From Pseudomonadota bacterium (lineage in GTDB: Bacteria > Bdellovibrionota_B > Oligoflexia > Oligoflexales > JAPPIL01), in assembly GCA_028877195.1 (NCBI GenBank), contig JAPPIL010000256.1, positions 1 through 7,882 on the forward strand: a DNA stretch of 7,882 nt, written 5' to 3'. The position numbers were made by a program, and so were the translations under genes. Shown here in pieces: positions 1-6,624 of the stretch. The notes under the pieces are model-generated. The model had not been told where the DNA came from. It was given only the letters and a program-made list of their open reading frames with translations, and ran no database searches. The number at the start of each line of letters is the position of its first letter. Positions within the stretch are counted from its first letter, which is position 1.

Positions 1-11
1 GGCGCAAGCTG

Positions 12-130
12 TATAGTCGCAAGACATATGTTGGTCTCATCAGAGTCGGAAAAAATATTTATGAGACGAGTGTTAGCGAGCGAATAAAATTTTGTTTCCG
101 ACTCAAACCAGCATATGTCTTGAGACGATA
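12..130. repeat. Long imperfect palindrome (REP- or MITE-like intergenic element)
   Basis: The outer arms at 12-35 and 107-130 are complementary at 21 of 24 positions, including a perfect 10-base core (AAGACATATG at 21-30 against CATATGTCTT at 112-121). After a short asymmetric bulge a second perfect 10-base pairing follows: GAGTCGGAAA at 43-52 with TTTCCGACTC at 95-104. The AT-rich sequence inside pairs partly. A second GTCTCAT/ATGAGAC pairing (34-40 with 61-67) competes with the outer stem. Transcribed, this would form a long hairpin; as DNA it resembles a dispersed palindromic element or a small non-autonomous mobile element. I see no clear target-site duplication and no transposase. Its class is inferred; the base pairing is directly visible. 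Confidence 0.6.
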
Positions 131-133
131 GGG

Positions 134-163
134 GAGGAGCGCGAGGAGGGGAACGCTCCTCGC
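134..163. repeat. GC-rich hairpin with two alternative stems
   Basis: GCGAGGAG (141-148) pairs perfectly with CTCCTCGC (156-163) around a 7-base loop. GAGGAGCG (134-141) pairs perfectly with CGCTCCTC (154-161). The two stems share bases and exclude each other. A run of seven A follows at 166-172. On the plus strand this is not a U-tract. On the minus strand, the direction in which the genes ending at 223 are transcribed, the T-run comes before the hairpin. So it is not a canonical intrinsic terminator in either direction, though it could protect the 3' end of the minus-strand transcript. Confidence 0.5.
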
Positions 164-222
164 ATAAAAAAATAGGCATTAGTTATGCAACAAAGTCGGG
201 ATTCCTTCTCGTATACAGATAG

Positions 223-864
223 CTACTTGATTTTGTTTTGGACGTAAAGATTGCTAGGGATAAGGTTTTTCTCGATTACGTCATCGCTGATCGCGTTCAT
301 CCGTTCTTTAGAGTCAACGAATACGTTCATCGCGTTGCGACTGTTCTTGTTAACAGCCAAGAAACCTTCAGCTTCGGCAAAGTAAAAATCATCCGATTCA
401 ATTTCAATCATATCGCCAACCCTAGAGTTCATGCCAAGCTCGCGTGTAGATTGCATGAATGTTAGACCTGCTTTCGTCTTGGCTTGATGATATTCACGGT
501 TGATCTTGATGCTAAACTCACGCAAACGCACATCATCGTTGAGATGACGATACGACTGACCGTAACTTAAACTGCCTTCCTTCACATGCCGTAATTGCAC
601 CTTTGGATTGATGTCTGCACAAGAGCCGCTGATAAAATCGGTAGTGAACTTGACCTTGTTATTAGATAAGAACTCAATAGTTTTCATTTGCCCAGTGATG
701 CCAACACTAGACTGCGAAGTCATCGACACACCATCTATGCATAGTCCTCGCCATACCCCCTCTGGCTGAATAGCAAAATTCAGCAACTCATTTGGAGTTT
801 CATTACTTCTTGGGACACAAGCGGTAAACGCAAGCACGCAAACAACTGTCAGTAGCCTAGCCAT
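223..864 (-). CDS. Small predicted lipoprotein, possibly lipocalin-like
   Basis: A 213-residue protein with a short lipoprotein signal: a basic start, a hydrophobic stretch over residues 4-14, then the lipobox-like LAFTAC with the candidate lipidated Cys16. Phe at -3 is allowed but not ideal. The mature part opens with 'GVWRGLCIDG' (from about residue 36) and later has an 'ISGSCAD' segment (about 78-84), with Cys42 and Cys82 the only other cysteines. A Gly-x-Trp start, alternating polar and hydrophobic strands and a possible disulfide recall lipocalin-like beta-barrel lipoproteins; this is inference from pattern only. The start codon lies 6 bases after the stop of the upstream phosphatase gene, and its ribosome site (AGGTGA on the minus strand) overlaps that stop, so the two are probably cotranscribed and translationally coupled. 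Function unknown. Confidence 0.8.
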   Translation of the reverse strand: MARLLTVVCVLAFTACVPRSNETPNELLNFAIQPEGVWRGLCIDGVSMTSQSSVGITGQMKTIEFLSNNKVKFTTDFISGSCADINPKVQLRHVKEGSLSYGQSYRHLNDDVRLREFSIKINREYHQAKTKAGLTFMQSTRELGMNSRVGDMIEIESDDFYFAEAEGFLAVNKNSRNAMNVFVDSKERMNAISDDVIEKNLIPSNLYVQNKIK

Positions 865-870
865 CTCTAA

Positions 871-1701
871 TCACCTCGCTTTAAATTTTAAATCATCCAT
901 AATCAAAGGCATGATGAACCTATGGTCGCCTGAAAAATTGAGAGCATTAACGCAATTCAACAAAACTCGCTTCGGTTGAAAGCCAACCGCTAGTTGCGCA
1001 AAGTCCATCATCCGCATGTCGTTTGCACCATCACCGATTACTGCCACTTGCTTTTGACTGATACGAAGGTTCGCACATTTTTCTTCAACCCAGCGCCGCT
1101 TCCCTTCACTATCGATTATAGCACTTTTCTCGTCTAGCATGAGCTTGCCGTTAAGATACTTGATACGATTGCCTTGGTAGTCATCAAATCCAAGCATTTC
1201 CCCGACCCTTTTGACGATCGGGTAGATTGCCGAGGAAATTAAAAAAATATCCATGCCATGCTGTTTGCTCTGTGCCAATGTTTCCTCTATCCCTTCATAA
1301 AAAGGCAGGGCAAGGTTTTGCATGTGCTGCGCTCGCACATCACGCAGTAATTGTAGCCGCTGTTTAAAGTTAGTGCTGAACTCTGCTTGCCCGTGCATCG
1401 CAGCAGTGGTCATCGCTTCTATTTCAGCATCCATATTGACTGTTCTTGCTATTTCAACCAAAGATTCTGAACGCAGTATCGTGCCATCTAAATCAAAGAA
1501 CAGCGCCTTGAATGCATGTGCTGGTGCGAAGCCGACGCTGATTTGATGATTAAAGCAGTCTTGCCAAAAATAACTGGAGATACTTTGGTAGGCATCAGCA
1601 GAAATTAAAGCATATTTAAATTGCCTGTAGGTATTCCATTCAATGTTTGGGATAAGGTCATGGAATACGGCGATATTGTCGGTGGCAAGCCTATACTTCA
1701 T
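871..1701 (-). CDS. SerB-like HAD-superfamily phosphatase
   Basis: A 276-residue cytoplasmic hydrolase, with no signal peptide. The HAD motifs appear in order: motif I FFDLDGT (nucleophile Asp70, acid Asp72), the SerB-type cap segment 'MHGQAEF' near 102-108 followed by 'QRLQLL', motif II around Ser156 (LISSA), Lys201 at the spacing expected for the conserved lysine (23 residues before the motif III Asp, as in E. coli SerB), and motif III GDGAND (223-228). Phosphoserine phosphatase, the last step of serine synthesis, is the closest family. However, motif II reads SSA instead of the usual SGG, and the 65-residue N-terminal extension is not an obvious ACT domain. The true substrate may therefore differ (another phosphomonoester). 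It is the first gene of a tight operon with the lipoprotein ending at 223. The start at 1701 has only a weak ribosome site (GAG 7-9 bases upstream). Confidence 0.85.
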   Translation of the reverse strand: MKYRLATDNIAVFHDLIPNIEWNTYRQFKYALISADAYQSISSYFWQDCFNHQISVGFAPAHAFKALFFDLDGTILRSESLVEIARTVNMDAEIEAMTTAAMHGQAEFSTNFKQRLQLLRDVRAQHMQNLALPFYEGIEETLAQSKQHGMDIFLISSAIYPIVKRVGEMLGFDDYQGNRIKYLNGKLMLDEKSAIIDSEGKRRWVEEKCANLRISQKQVAVIGDGANDMRMMDFAQLAVGFQPKRVLLNCVNALNFSGDHRFIMPLIMDDLKFKAR

Positions 1702-1729
1702 TTTTATATCTCAACGCTAATACGGATGT

Positions 1730-1760
1730 TTGACATGATACAGATAAAATTCTGTATAAT
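1730..1760 (+). promoter_or_regulatory. Strong sigma-70 promoter, 19-base spacer, for the gene at 1797
   Basis: Perfect consensus boxes TTGACA (1730-1735) and TATAAT (1755-1760) are separated by 19 bases, longer than the optimal 17. A start site near 1767 would leave a leader of about 30 bases. The long spacer is typical of promoters remodelled by MerR-family activators, and most of the spacer is taken up by a dyad (separate entry). Matches to consensus are directly visible; activity and regulation are inferred. Confidence 0.65.
1738..1757. promoter_or_regulatory. Dyad operator candidate inside the promoter spacer
   Basis: ATACAGA (1738-1744) and TCTGTAT (1751-1757) form a perfect 7-base inverted repeat around the 6-base AT-rich spacer TAAAAT. 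It begins three bases after the -35 box and covers the first three bases of the -10 box. A dimeric regulator bound here would directly control the plus-strand promoter and, by position, could also affect minus-strand transcription of the phosphatase operon starting at 1701. No regulator gene is in the window. It does not match the E. coli LexA box, which has CTG and CAG in the opposite order. Confidence 0.5.
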
Positions 1761-1780
1761 CTAATGGAGGCGTTATTGGC

Positions 1781-1804
1781 ATGAGGAAGTTTAATAATGG
1801 ATAG
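1781..1804 (+). other. Possible 7-codon leader ORF overlapping the lipoprotein start
   Basis: ATG at 1781 is followed by six further codons (MRKFNNG) and TAG at 1802-1804, out of frame with and overlapping the lipoprotein start at 1797. A good Shine-Dalgarno GGAGG (1766-1770) lies 10 bases upstream, although it sits about at the predicted transcription start. The main gene has its own site, GAGGAAG (1783-1789), inside this mini-ORF. Ribosomes ending at 1804 could reinitiate at 1797. It may equally be chance. Confidence 0.2.
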
Positions 1805-2453
1805 ATTGGCAACCTTAACAGTAGTAGCAATGGTGTTGACCATAGCTGGATTGAGTAGCTGCACACGGCGAGTTACACCCAATAACAACGGCGTTGTAAC
1901 GCTAAGCGACTGCCTGGGTAAGGGGATGCAGTTTGATGCGAATAAGCGTAAGTGCCTAATGCCTGATAGTGAGTTTTGCTATAGCCAAATGATGATTAAA
2001 GGCTTAAGCACATGTCAACAACCGACATCGCAGGATGATTGCGACCAAATTGCTCGCAACAACTCGACGGTTTCTAATCTCAAATATATTAGTGGTAGGT
2101 GCTCAAAATCATCTAGCCCCACAAACCCGACAGGCAAACGTGATACAAACATCAAAATCACCGTTACTTCACGCCTTAACGGTGCTGTTCCTAGACTCCC
2201 TAACAATGTCGTGCTAGCCGATGTGGTTGTGGGGACACCGACTAATCTAGGCATGTATCAGCTGACGGTGATGAATTATCCAAACTCTGGTTGTGTCGTT
2301 AGTTCTAGCCGCGATCCGCAAGGCACAAGCAAATTTATCATCACAGGCTTGCCAAGCGCGACCGCAACTAGCTGTAATGCCAAGATAGTTGTTATTAGTC
2401 TCAAAGACGGAACTTACAATACCGCCGACATCGTTGCCAATGTCGCAAGATAG
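1797..2453 (+). CDS. Cysteine-rich predicted lipoprotein of unknown function
   Basis: A 218-residue protein. Its hydrophobic signal (residues 4-19) ends in the lipobox LSSC, with Cys22 as lipidation site. The mature protein has two parts. Residues 39-102 carry six cysteines (39, 53, 61, 73, 82, 102), an even number that fits three disulfides in an oxidising compartment, and include a 'GMQFDANKRKC' segment that resembles small Cys-rich domains of envelope proteins. After a Ser/Thr/Pro/Asn-rich linker (about 103-117), residues 118-218 look all-beta with a further possible disulfide (Cys166, Cys193). The start is supported by GAGGAAG 7 bases upstream and by the signal peptide. It has its own strong promoter at 1730-1760 and diverges from the phosphatase operon. 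I do not recognise a named family; an envelope or surface binding role is a guess. Confidence 0.8.
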   Translation: MDRLATLTVVAMVLTIAGLSSCTRRVTPNNNGVVTLSDCLGKGMQFDANKRKCLMPDSEFCYSQMMIKGLSTCQQPTSQDDCDQIARNNSTVSNLKYISGRCSKSSSPTNPTGKRDTNIKITVTSRLNGAVPRLPNNVVLADVVVGTPTNLGMYQLTVMNYPNSGCVVSSSRDPQGTSKFIITGLPSATATSCNAKIVVISLKDGTYNTADIVANVAR

Positions 2454-2499
2454 GTAAGGAAATGTCAGAGGTATGACTGTTAAACGATGATATTGTTGC

Positions 2500-3987
2500 T
2501 TAAAAGTAAAAGTGCAGCTGCGCGGTTAGTGATTGCTTCGCATCCTTTTCTTCGTCCGCTCGCATCTGGGCATAGCGCAGGCTGACATCAATGCCTGCCA
2601 TCAGGAAGGCGCGTGTTCCAATATACCAAGAGTGCTTCATCTCCTGTTCATTCTCCCGCTCGTGATGTGCGAGTGCATACTGGGCGAGCAAGTAAAACTC
2701 TCGCCACACACGCGTGTAGGTGTCAACTTCAACGACATGGGTGTTCATCTTCGCAGTCTTTGAAGTTTCCGCAGCATTGCTATCTTTCGTGTTGGTGCGC
2801 AAATTCATATACTCAAGCATCAGCGTTGAGCGCCACAGTTGTGCGGCAACCGATGCCGAATTCGCTAGCGTTGATTTTTTGCCTGCGTCGGTCTTGTTTG
2901 CCGTATACCAAAACGAATAGGTCGAGTTAAGACCAAGGGTAACGAAACGCAAACCGACATTGCCTGCCACGCCGCGAGTGCGGTCTTGCTTGTCGTATCT
3001 GCCACTTTCATCACGAATAATAAAATGCAAATTAGCATAAGGCACGTTGGGTGCTGTGCCTATTGACAAGCCACGAAAGCGAGAGGAATATGAACCAGTT
3101 TGCCCCAGATGTGTGCTCCATAGTTTTTGCATCAGGGTCGTATGGTCAGGTGAGGGGTTGCCGCCGAATAGTGGTCGGTATAGACCGGCCATCACGTAGC
3201 TATTAAACGGCAAATTATCCACCAGCAGATACAGACTGCGTGTCCGTGATGTTTCCAGCAGTTCTCGTGCTTGGATAAAGGATTTCTTCAAACTCTTAAC
3301 CCGCTGTGGGAAGCCGATGCCACGCTGCTCAAAGACCACATGTAAGTTGCGATACATGGGTCGCCAACGCAATGCCAAGTCCGCACTCATCAAGAATAAA
3401 TATGTTGATGCCTTTGTTGCTCCTCGCTGGGGTAAATGCACCAGCTGATAGCGAAAGCCGCCGCCGCCATCTATTTTGCTATCTGTGAACAGTCGGTAAG
3501 GGTCTTGCTGAGGAATTTGGCGTAAGAACTCCAGATTATCTTTAGCGATTTGATACTCAAGCCCATCACGCTTAAAACTCGTCTCAGCGTTGATGATTGA
3601 CTGCTTGCCTACGACTAAAGGGTAGCCGCGTTTCTTAAGCATTTGTTGCTGTGCTTTGCTCTGTTTGCTTTGGGTAGTTTGCGGTTTGCCGTAGAGCTGT
3701 TGCTTGGTGGGTGCAAATGAAGATTTTGGTTTGAGCAGTGAGATGGCAAACGATCGCAGCCAGCGGTTTTCATTCCACTTACCGTAGAAACTTCGTAAAC
3801 CGCCACCTTGTGGACTGACATGGCAACCTTGACAAGACAAGGTGCAACGCCGCTGTATCGCAGGCAAGTTTATCCGTCCTGGCGCATGACAAGCGGCACA
3901 GTTCTGCGCAAACCTAATGCCAAGCCATGGTTCAGCTAACAGCGGCAATGCCATACTAAAGCTAACAAGTAGTATTGGAATTTTCAT
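2500..3987 (-). CDS. Diheme c-type cytochrome domain fused to predicted outer-membrane beta-barrel
   Basis: I place the start at 3987, giving 495 residues: this Met is preceded by GGGAGG at 7 bases and begins a clean Sec signal (MKIPILLVSFSMALPLLA, cleavage before EPW). The in-frame ATG at 4014 would add nine charged residues before the signal. The mature N-terminus has two c-type heme sites, CAACH (30-34) and CQGCH (52-56), plus Cys48, then 'SPQGGG'. A basic, Gln-rich linker (about 80-130) precedes roughly 350 residues of alternating strands rich in Tyr, Trp and Phe, with a segment 'LPFNSYVMAGLYRPLFGG' and 'DHT', ending in ...LHFYF, the aromatic terminus typical of BAM-inserted barrels. Inferred role: electron transfer at or across the outer membrane, or a heme-anchored porin. 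It is convergent with the Cys-rich lipoprotein, with only 46 bases between them and no clear terminator. Confidence 0.8.
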   Translation of the reverse strand: MKIPILLVSFSMALPLLAEPWLGIRFAQNCAACHAPGRINLPAIQRRCTLSCQGCHVSPQGGGLRSFYGKWNENRWLRSFAISLLKPKSSFAPTKQQLYGKPQTTQSKQSKAQQQMLKKRGYPLVVGKQSIINAETSFKRDGLEYQIAKDNLEFLRQIPQQDPYRLFTDSKIDGGGGFRYQLVHLPQRGATKASTYLFLMSADLALRWRPMYRNLHVVFEQRGIGFPQRVKSLKKSFIQARELLETSRTRSLYLLVDNLPFNSYVMAGLYRPLFGGNPSPDHTTLMQKLWSTHLGQTGSYSSRFRGLSIGTAPNVPYANLHFIIRDESGRYDKQDRTRGVAGNVGLRFVTLGLNSTYSFWYTANKTDAGKKSTLANSASVAAQLWRSTLMLEYMNLRTNTKDSNAAETSKTAKMNTHVVEVDTYTRVWREFYLLAQYALAHHERENEQEMKHSWYIGTRAFLMAGIDVSLRYAQMRADEEKDAKQSLTAQLHFYF

Positions 3988-3994
3988 GCTCTTG

Positions 3995-4000
3995 CCTCCC
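3995..4000 (-). promoter_or_regulatory. Shine-Dalgarno GGGAGG that fixes the start at 3987
   Basis: On the minus strand GGGAGG lies 7 bases before the ATG at 3985-3987, an ideal distance. The alternative upstream ATG (4012-4014) has no comparable site and would put nine mostly charged or polar residues before the signal peptide. Confidence 0.7.
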
Positions 4001-4023
4001 GCATCTCTCCGCATACAAAAATT

Positions 4024-4054
4024 TTGTTACTGACGCAAACCTCTGGGCTATAAT
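4024..4054 (+). promoter_or_regulatory. Probable sigma-70 promoter for the VWA lipoprotein gene
   Basis: A perfect TATAAT lies at 4049-4054. The -35 element is uncertain: TTGTTA (4024-4029) at 19 bases, or TTACTG (4027-4032) at 16 bases. A start near 4061 would give a leader of about 43 bases to the ATG at 4104. The odd palindrome ACAAAAATTTTGT (4015-4027) abuts the -35 region and lies between the two divergent genes. Confidence 0.45.
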
Positions 4055-4103
4055 TGTGGAAATTGCTATCATAAACGATGCAACTGCCAAGGATTAGAAA
4101 CTC

Positions 4104-5060
4104 ATGCGCCTTATTCCACGAGCAATACTCATCATGACCCTTGTCGTCGCTTGTAAGAACGCTAACTTCTTCTCTATTTGGAAAAAAGGCAACCCCCCAC
4201 CCGAACCTAAATCATCGACAGAAGTTATCGCACCGACCTTCTTGAAAGCGGGGTTGTTGGACATTTTGCTGGTGATTGACAACTCCGATTCAATGTCGGA
4301 GGAGCAGGTGAAGTTATCCAGCAAGTTAAGCGCTTTGCTGACCAGTGTTAGCAATAGCGACTGGCAGTTAGCGATAGCGACAACTGATCCACGAGACTGT
4401 CTAAAAGCGAAGATAAGCAAGGAGACACCTGATTATGAGTCGGTGTTCACGCGTGCGGTTACGGGTTTAGGAACATCAGGCACTACCTATGAGCAACCGA
4501 TACGCATGGCAGTAACGGCATTACAACGTGATTGTGAAGACAGGTCTTGGTTGCGCAAAGACTCAACGGTGGTGGTGATTATCGTTACTGATGAAGACCA
4601 CCTCAACGATGGTTTTTGTGGCTCGGTGGATGAGCGTGGCTTGAGCCATAAACCAGTTGACCGTGAGCAGTGTGAGTTAGCCGCATTATATTTACACCTC
4701 AAAAAAATCCGTCCTTCAACGCAAGTTTATGGCATCATCAACACAGCTTCAGCGCATCGCTACATCAATACCAAGATGCCAGGCGGCAAGCCTTTGTTTG
4801 AACATTATGCTTCGATCAATGCTGCCGACTACACTGATCTTTTGACCAATATCTCCAAGGGAATCCACGCCATTCTTCAGAAGTTTTATCTTAACCGTGA
4901 GCATAACGGCAAAACTTCGGTAGTTAGTATGCGCACCAGTGATGGCAAGGAAGAAGAGCTGCATCCTAACGACTATACGATTAGCGAAAGGATGTTGATT
5001 ATTAAGACCGATCTGCCTGTCAACATAGAGGAGATAACCGTTACTTACTCGCACGATTGA
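4104..5060 (+). CDS. VWA-domain lipoprotein with intact MIDAS
   Basis: A 318-residue protein. Its signal peptide (residues 1-16) ends in a lipobox, VVAC, with Cys17 lipidated. A Pro-rich linker (about 30-37) leads into a von Willebrand factor A domain (about 50-235). It has the metal-ion-dependent adhesion site DNSDS at 59-63 at the end of the first strand (LLDILLVI), a 'GTSGTTYE' loop (123-130) where the MIDAS Thr is expected, and Asp163 in VIIVTDEDH. Four cysteines (99, 144, 172, 190) may form disulfides. The C-terminal part (about 250-318) is a small beta-rich domain. VWA domains bind protein ligands through Mg2+; lipoproteins of this type are common in predatory and related deltaproteobacterial lineages, but the ligand is unknown. 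AAGGA at 4089-4093, 10 bases upstream, supports the start. Transcribed divergently from the cytochrome-barrel gene. Confidence 0.88.
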   Translation: MRLIPRAILIMTLVVACKNANFFSIWKKGNPPPEPKSSTEVIAPTFLKAGLLDILLVIDNSDSMSEEQVKLSSKLSALLTSVSNSDWQLAIATTDPRDCLKAKISKETPDYESVFTRAVTGLGTSGTTYEQPIRMAVTALQRDCEDRSWLRKDSTVVVIIVTDEDHLNDGFCGSVDERGLSHKPVDREQCELAALYLHLKKIRPSTQVYGIINTASAHRYINTKMPGGKPLFEHYASINAADYTDLLTNISKGIHAILQKFYLNREHNGKTSVVSMRTSDGKEEELHPNDYTISERMLIIKTDLPVNIEEITVTYSHD

Positions 5061-5075
5061 TTTTTTGATGAGAGG

Positions 5076-5105
5076 TTGGCATACAGGCAGTTGTGTTTTT
5101 TTAAA
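5076..5105 (+). promoter_or_regulatory. Weak promoter candidate upstream of the GCS2-type ligase gene
   Basis: TTGGCA (5076-5081, five of six consensus bases) is followed after 18 bases by TTTAAA (5100-5105). This is the best candidate in the 86-base gap after the VWA gene. No hairpin plus T-run that would end the VWA transcript was found in the gap, so read-through from the VWA gene is an alternative. Confidence 0.3.
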
Positions 5106-5146
5106 TTTAGCTCTGAACAACTACCAGTTATGGATAAGGGAACTAC

Positions 5147-6622
5147 ATGGGAACGGCAGTAGTCAAAGATAAATTTACTGACGATGATTATCATGCCTTT
5201 AACGGGCGCATGGAGCTGCAGCTGACGCAGTTGCGAGAACAGCTTAACCAGCCTGCCTTTCATCGCAAACTGTTTAGCGTTGGTGCGGAGTTAGAGTTAT
5301 ATTTGATCGACGACGAGGGGTTGCCTTCACCTGTCAATCAGGAGATATTAGATGCTGCGAACAACCCACAGTTTACGCCTGAACTCAATCGCTATAATTT
5401 AGAAATGAACATGAGCCCTGTGGCGTTGCCAGGTGCTCCCTTTAAGGCTTTGCACGATGAGATAAATGCTTTTTTCGGCGATTTGCGTCGGCATGCAGCT
5501 GCTTTCAACACCGATCTTATACCGATTGGCACCTTGCCGACGTTGCGAACCGAGCATTTTGATCCTTCCTACATGACTGACAAACCTCGCTTCCACGCGC
5601 TGGCGAGAGGGCTGGCAAGCGAAGAGGGGGGGCGTTACCGCATCAACATCAATGGCAAAGACAGTTTCTTGATGGAGGGCGAGGGTATTGCGGCTGAGGG
5701 AGCGAACACTTCATTTCAGGTGCACTTGCGTCTTCCTGCTGACCATTTTGCGCATTGCTTCAATGCTGCGCAGCTGATGACTCCGTTGGTGTTGTCCCTC
5801 GCAGCTAATTCGCCGCTGTTATCTGGGTATCGGTTATGGCAGGAGACGCGTGTTGCTTTGTTCAAGCAGAGTGTCGATTTTCGCAATGCTAGAGGGCAGA
5901 ACTGGCGTTATCCATCGCGGGTAAACTTCGGTCAGGGTTGGGTGCGACAGGGGGCTTGGGAACTGTTTGCGGAAAATGTCGCGTTATTCCCTGCTATTTT
6001 GCCTGTTATTTATGAGGATGATGACACATCGCAACAAAATCCGCCGCCGTTATCGGAGTTGTGTTTACACAATGGCACGGTCTGGTCGTGGAATCGGGCG
6101 GTTTACAGCAATGCCGACGATGGGCATGTGCGCATTGAGTTTCGGGCGCTCCCTGCGGGGCCGACGACGATTGACATGGTTGCTAATGCTGCTTTTATTA
6201 TCGGTTTGACGTTAGGGACACAAGAGTTTGCCAATGAGTTGATGACTGGGTTGCCGTTTCGGTTGGCGGAGTATAATTTCTACCGCAGTGCGCAAGACGG
6301 CATCAACGCCAAGTTGTTGTGGCCTAGTCATCACATGGGTGGCATTATTGAGCGACCAGTGGTGGAGTTGATTGAGCAGTTTTTGCCGCTGGCACGGGAG
6401 GGTTTAGATATTTTGGGCGGCGATAAGGACGACAGCGATGCTTGTATGAAGGTGATTGAAGAGCGGTTAGCAAAACGCACTAACGGTGCGAGATGGCAGT
6501 TGGAGCGTTACGAGCATTATCGTCAGCACTGTTCGGTGGAAGAGTCTTCGGCGCGGTTGTTGCGGGACTATGTGGAAAATTTCAAAACTGGCAAGCCAGT
6601 CGCTGAATGGGCGAAGGACTAG
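5147..6622 (+). CDS. GCS2-family carboxylate-amine/thiol ligase (glutamate-cysteine ligase-like)
   Basis: A 491-residue cytoplasmic protein of the glutamate-cysteine ligase type 2 (GCS2/YbdK-like) group, which has the glutamine-synthetase-like fold and joins a glutamate-type carboxylate to an amine using ATP. Recognisable blocks are FSVGAELELYLID (43-55, acidic metal-binding residues), LNRYNLEMNMSP (80-91), PIGTLPTL (126-133), NTSFQVHL (187-194), NSPLLSGYRLWQETR (221-235) and HVRIEFRALPAGPT (327-340) followed by IDMVANAAF. These match the long (about 490-500 residue) subfamily, not the roughly 370-residue YbdK form. Database entries often call such proteins glutamate-cysteine ligase, but the natural substrates are not settled. 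AAGGG (5136-5140) lies 6 bases before the ATG. The AstE-like hydrolase gene follows on the same strand after a repeat array, suggesting a common pathway. Confidence 0.85.
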   Translation: MGTAVVKDKFTDDDYHAFNGRMELQLTQLREQLNQPAFHRKLFSVGAELELYLIDDEGLPSPVNQEILDAANNPQFTPELNRYNLEMNMSPVALPGAPFKALHDEINAFFGDLRRHAAAFNTDLIPIGTLPTLRTEHFDPSYMTDKPRFHALARGLASEEGGRYRININGKDSFLMEGEGIAAEGANTSFQVHLRLPADHFAHCFNAAQLMTPLVLSLAANSPLLSGYRLWQETRVALFKQSVDFRNARGQNWRYPSRVNFGQGWVRQGAWELFAENVALFPAILPVIYEDDDTSQQNPPPLSELCLHNGTVWSWNRAVYSNADDGHVRIEFRALPAGPTTIDMVANAAFIIGLTLGTQEFANELMTGLPFRLAEYNFYRSAQDGINAKLLWPSHHMGGIIERPVVELIEQFLPLAREGLDILGGDKDDSDACMKVIEERLAKRTNGARWQLERYEHYRQHCSVEESSARLLRDYVENFKTGKPVAEWAKD

Positions 6623-6624
6623 CG

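Noticed and set aside
1..87. C-terminal end of a plus-strand gene entering from the left (open frame to TAA at 85-87)
   Set aside because: Only 28 codons, no recognisable protein pattern, and the frame runs through the palindrome, so chance is the better explanation.
141..172. Intrinsic terminator for the minus-strand operon
   Set aside because: The T-run precedes the hairpin in the minus direction, and on the plus strand the hairpin is followed by A, not T.
1738..1757. LexA (SOS) box
   Set aside because: The half-sites are ACAG...CTGT, the reverse order of the E. coli CTG-N10-CAG box, and do not fit other LexA motifs I know.
3988..4014. Longer N-terminus of the heme-barrel protein starting at 4014
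   Set aside because: The ATG at 3987 has GGGAGG at 7 bases and begins a clean signal peptide; the extension would only add charged and polar residues before it.
4094..4420. Minus-strand frame of 108 codons opposite the VWA gene
   Set aside because: It is antisense to the signal peptide and MIDAS region of a clear gene and has no motif or ribosome site that stands out.
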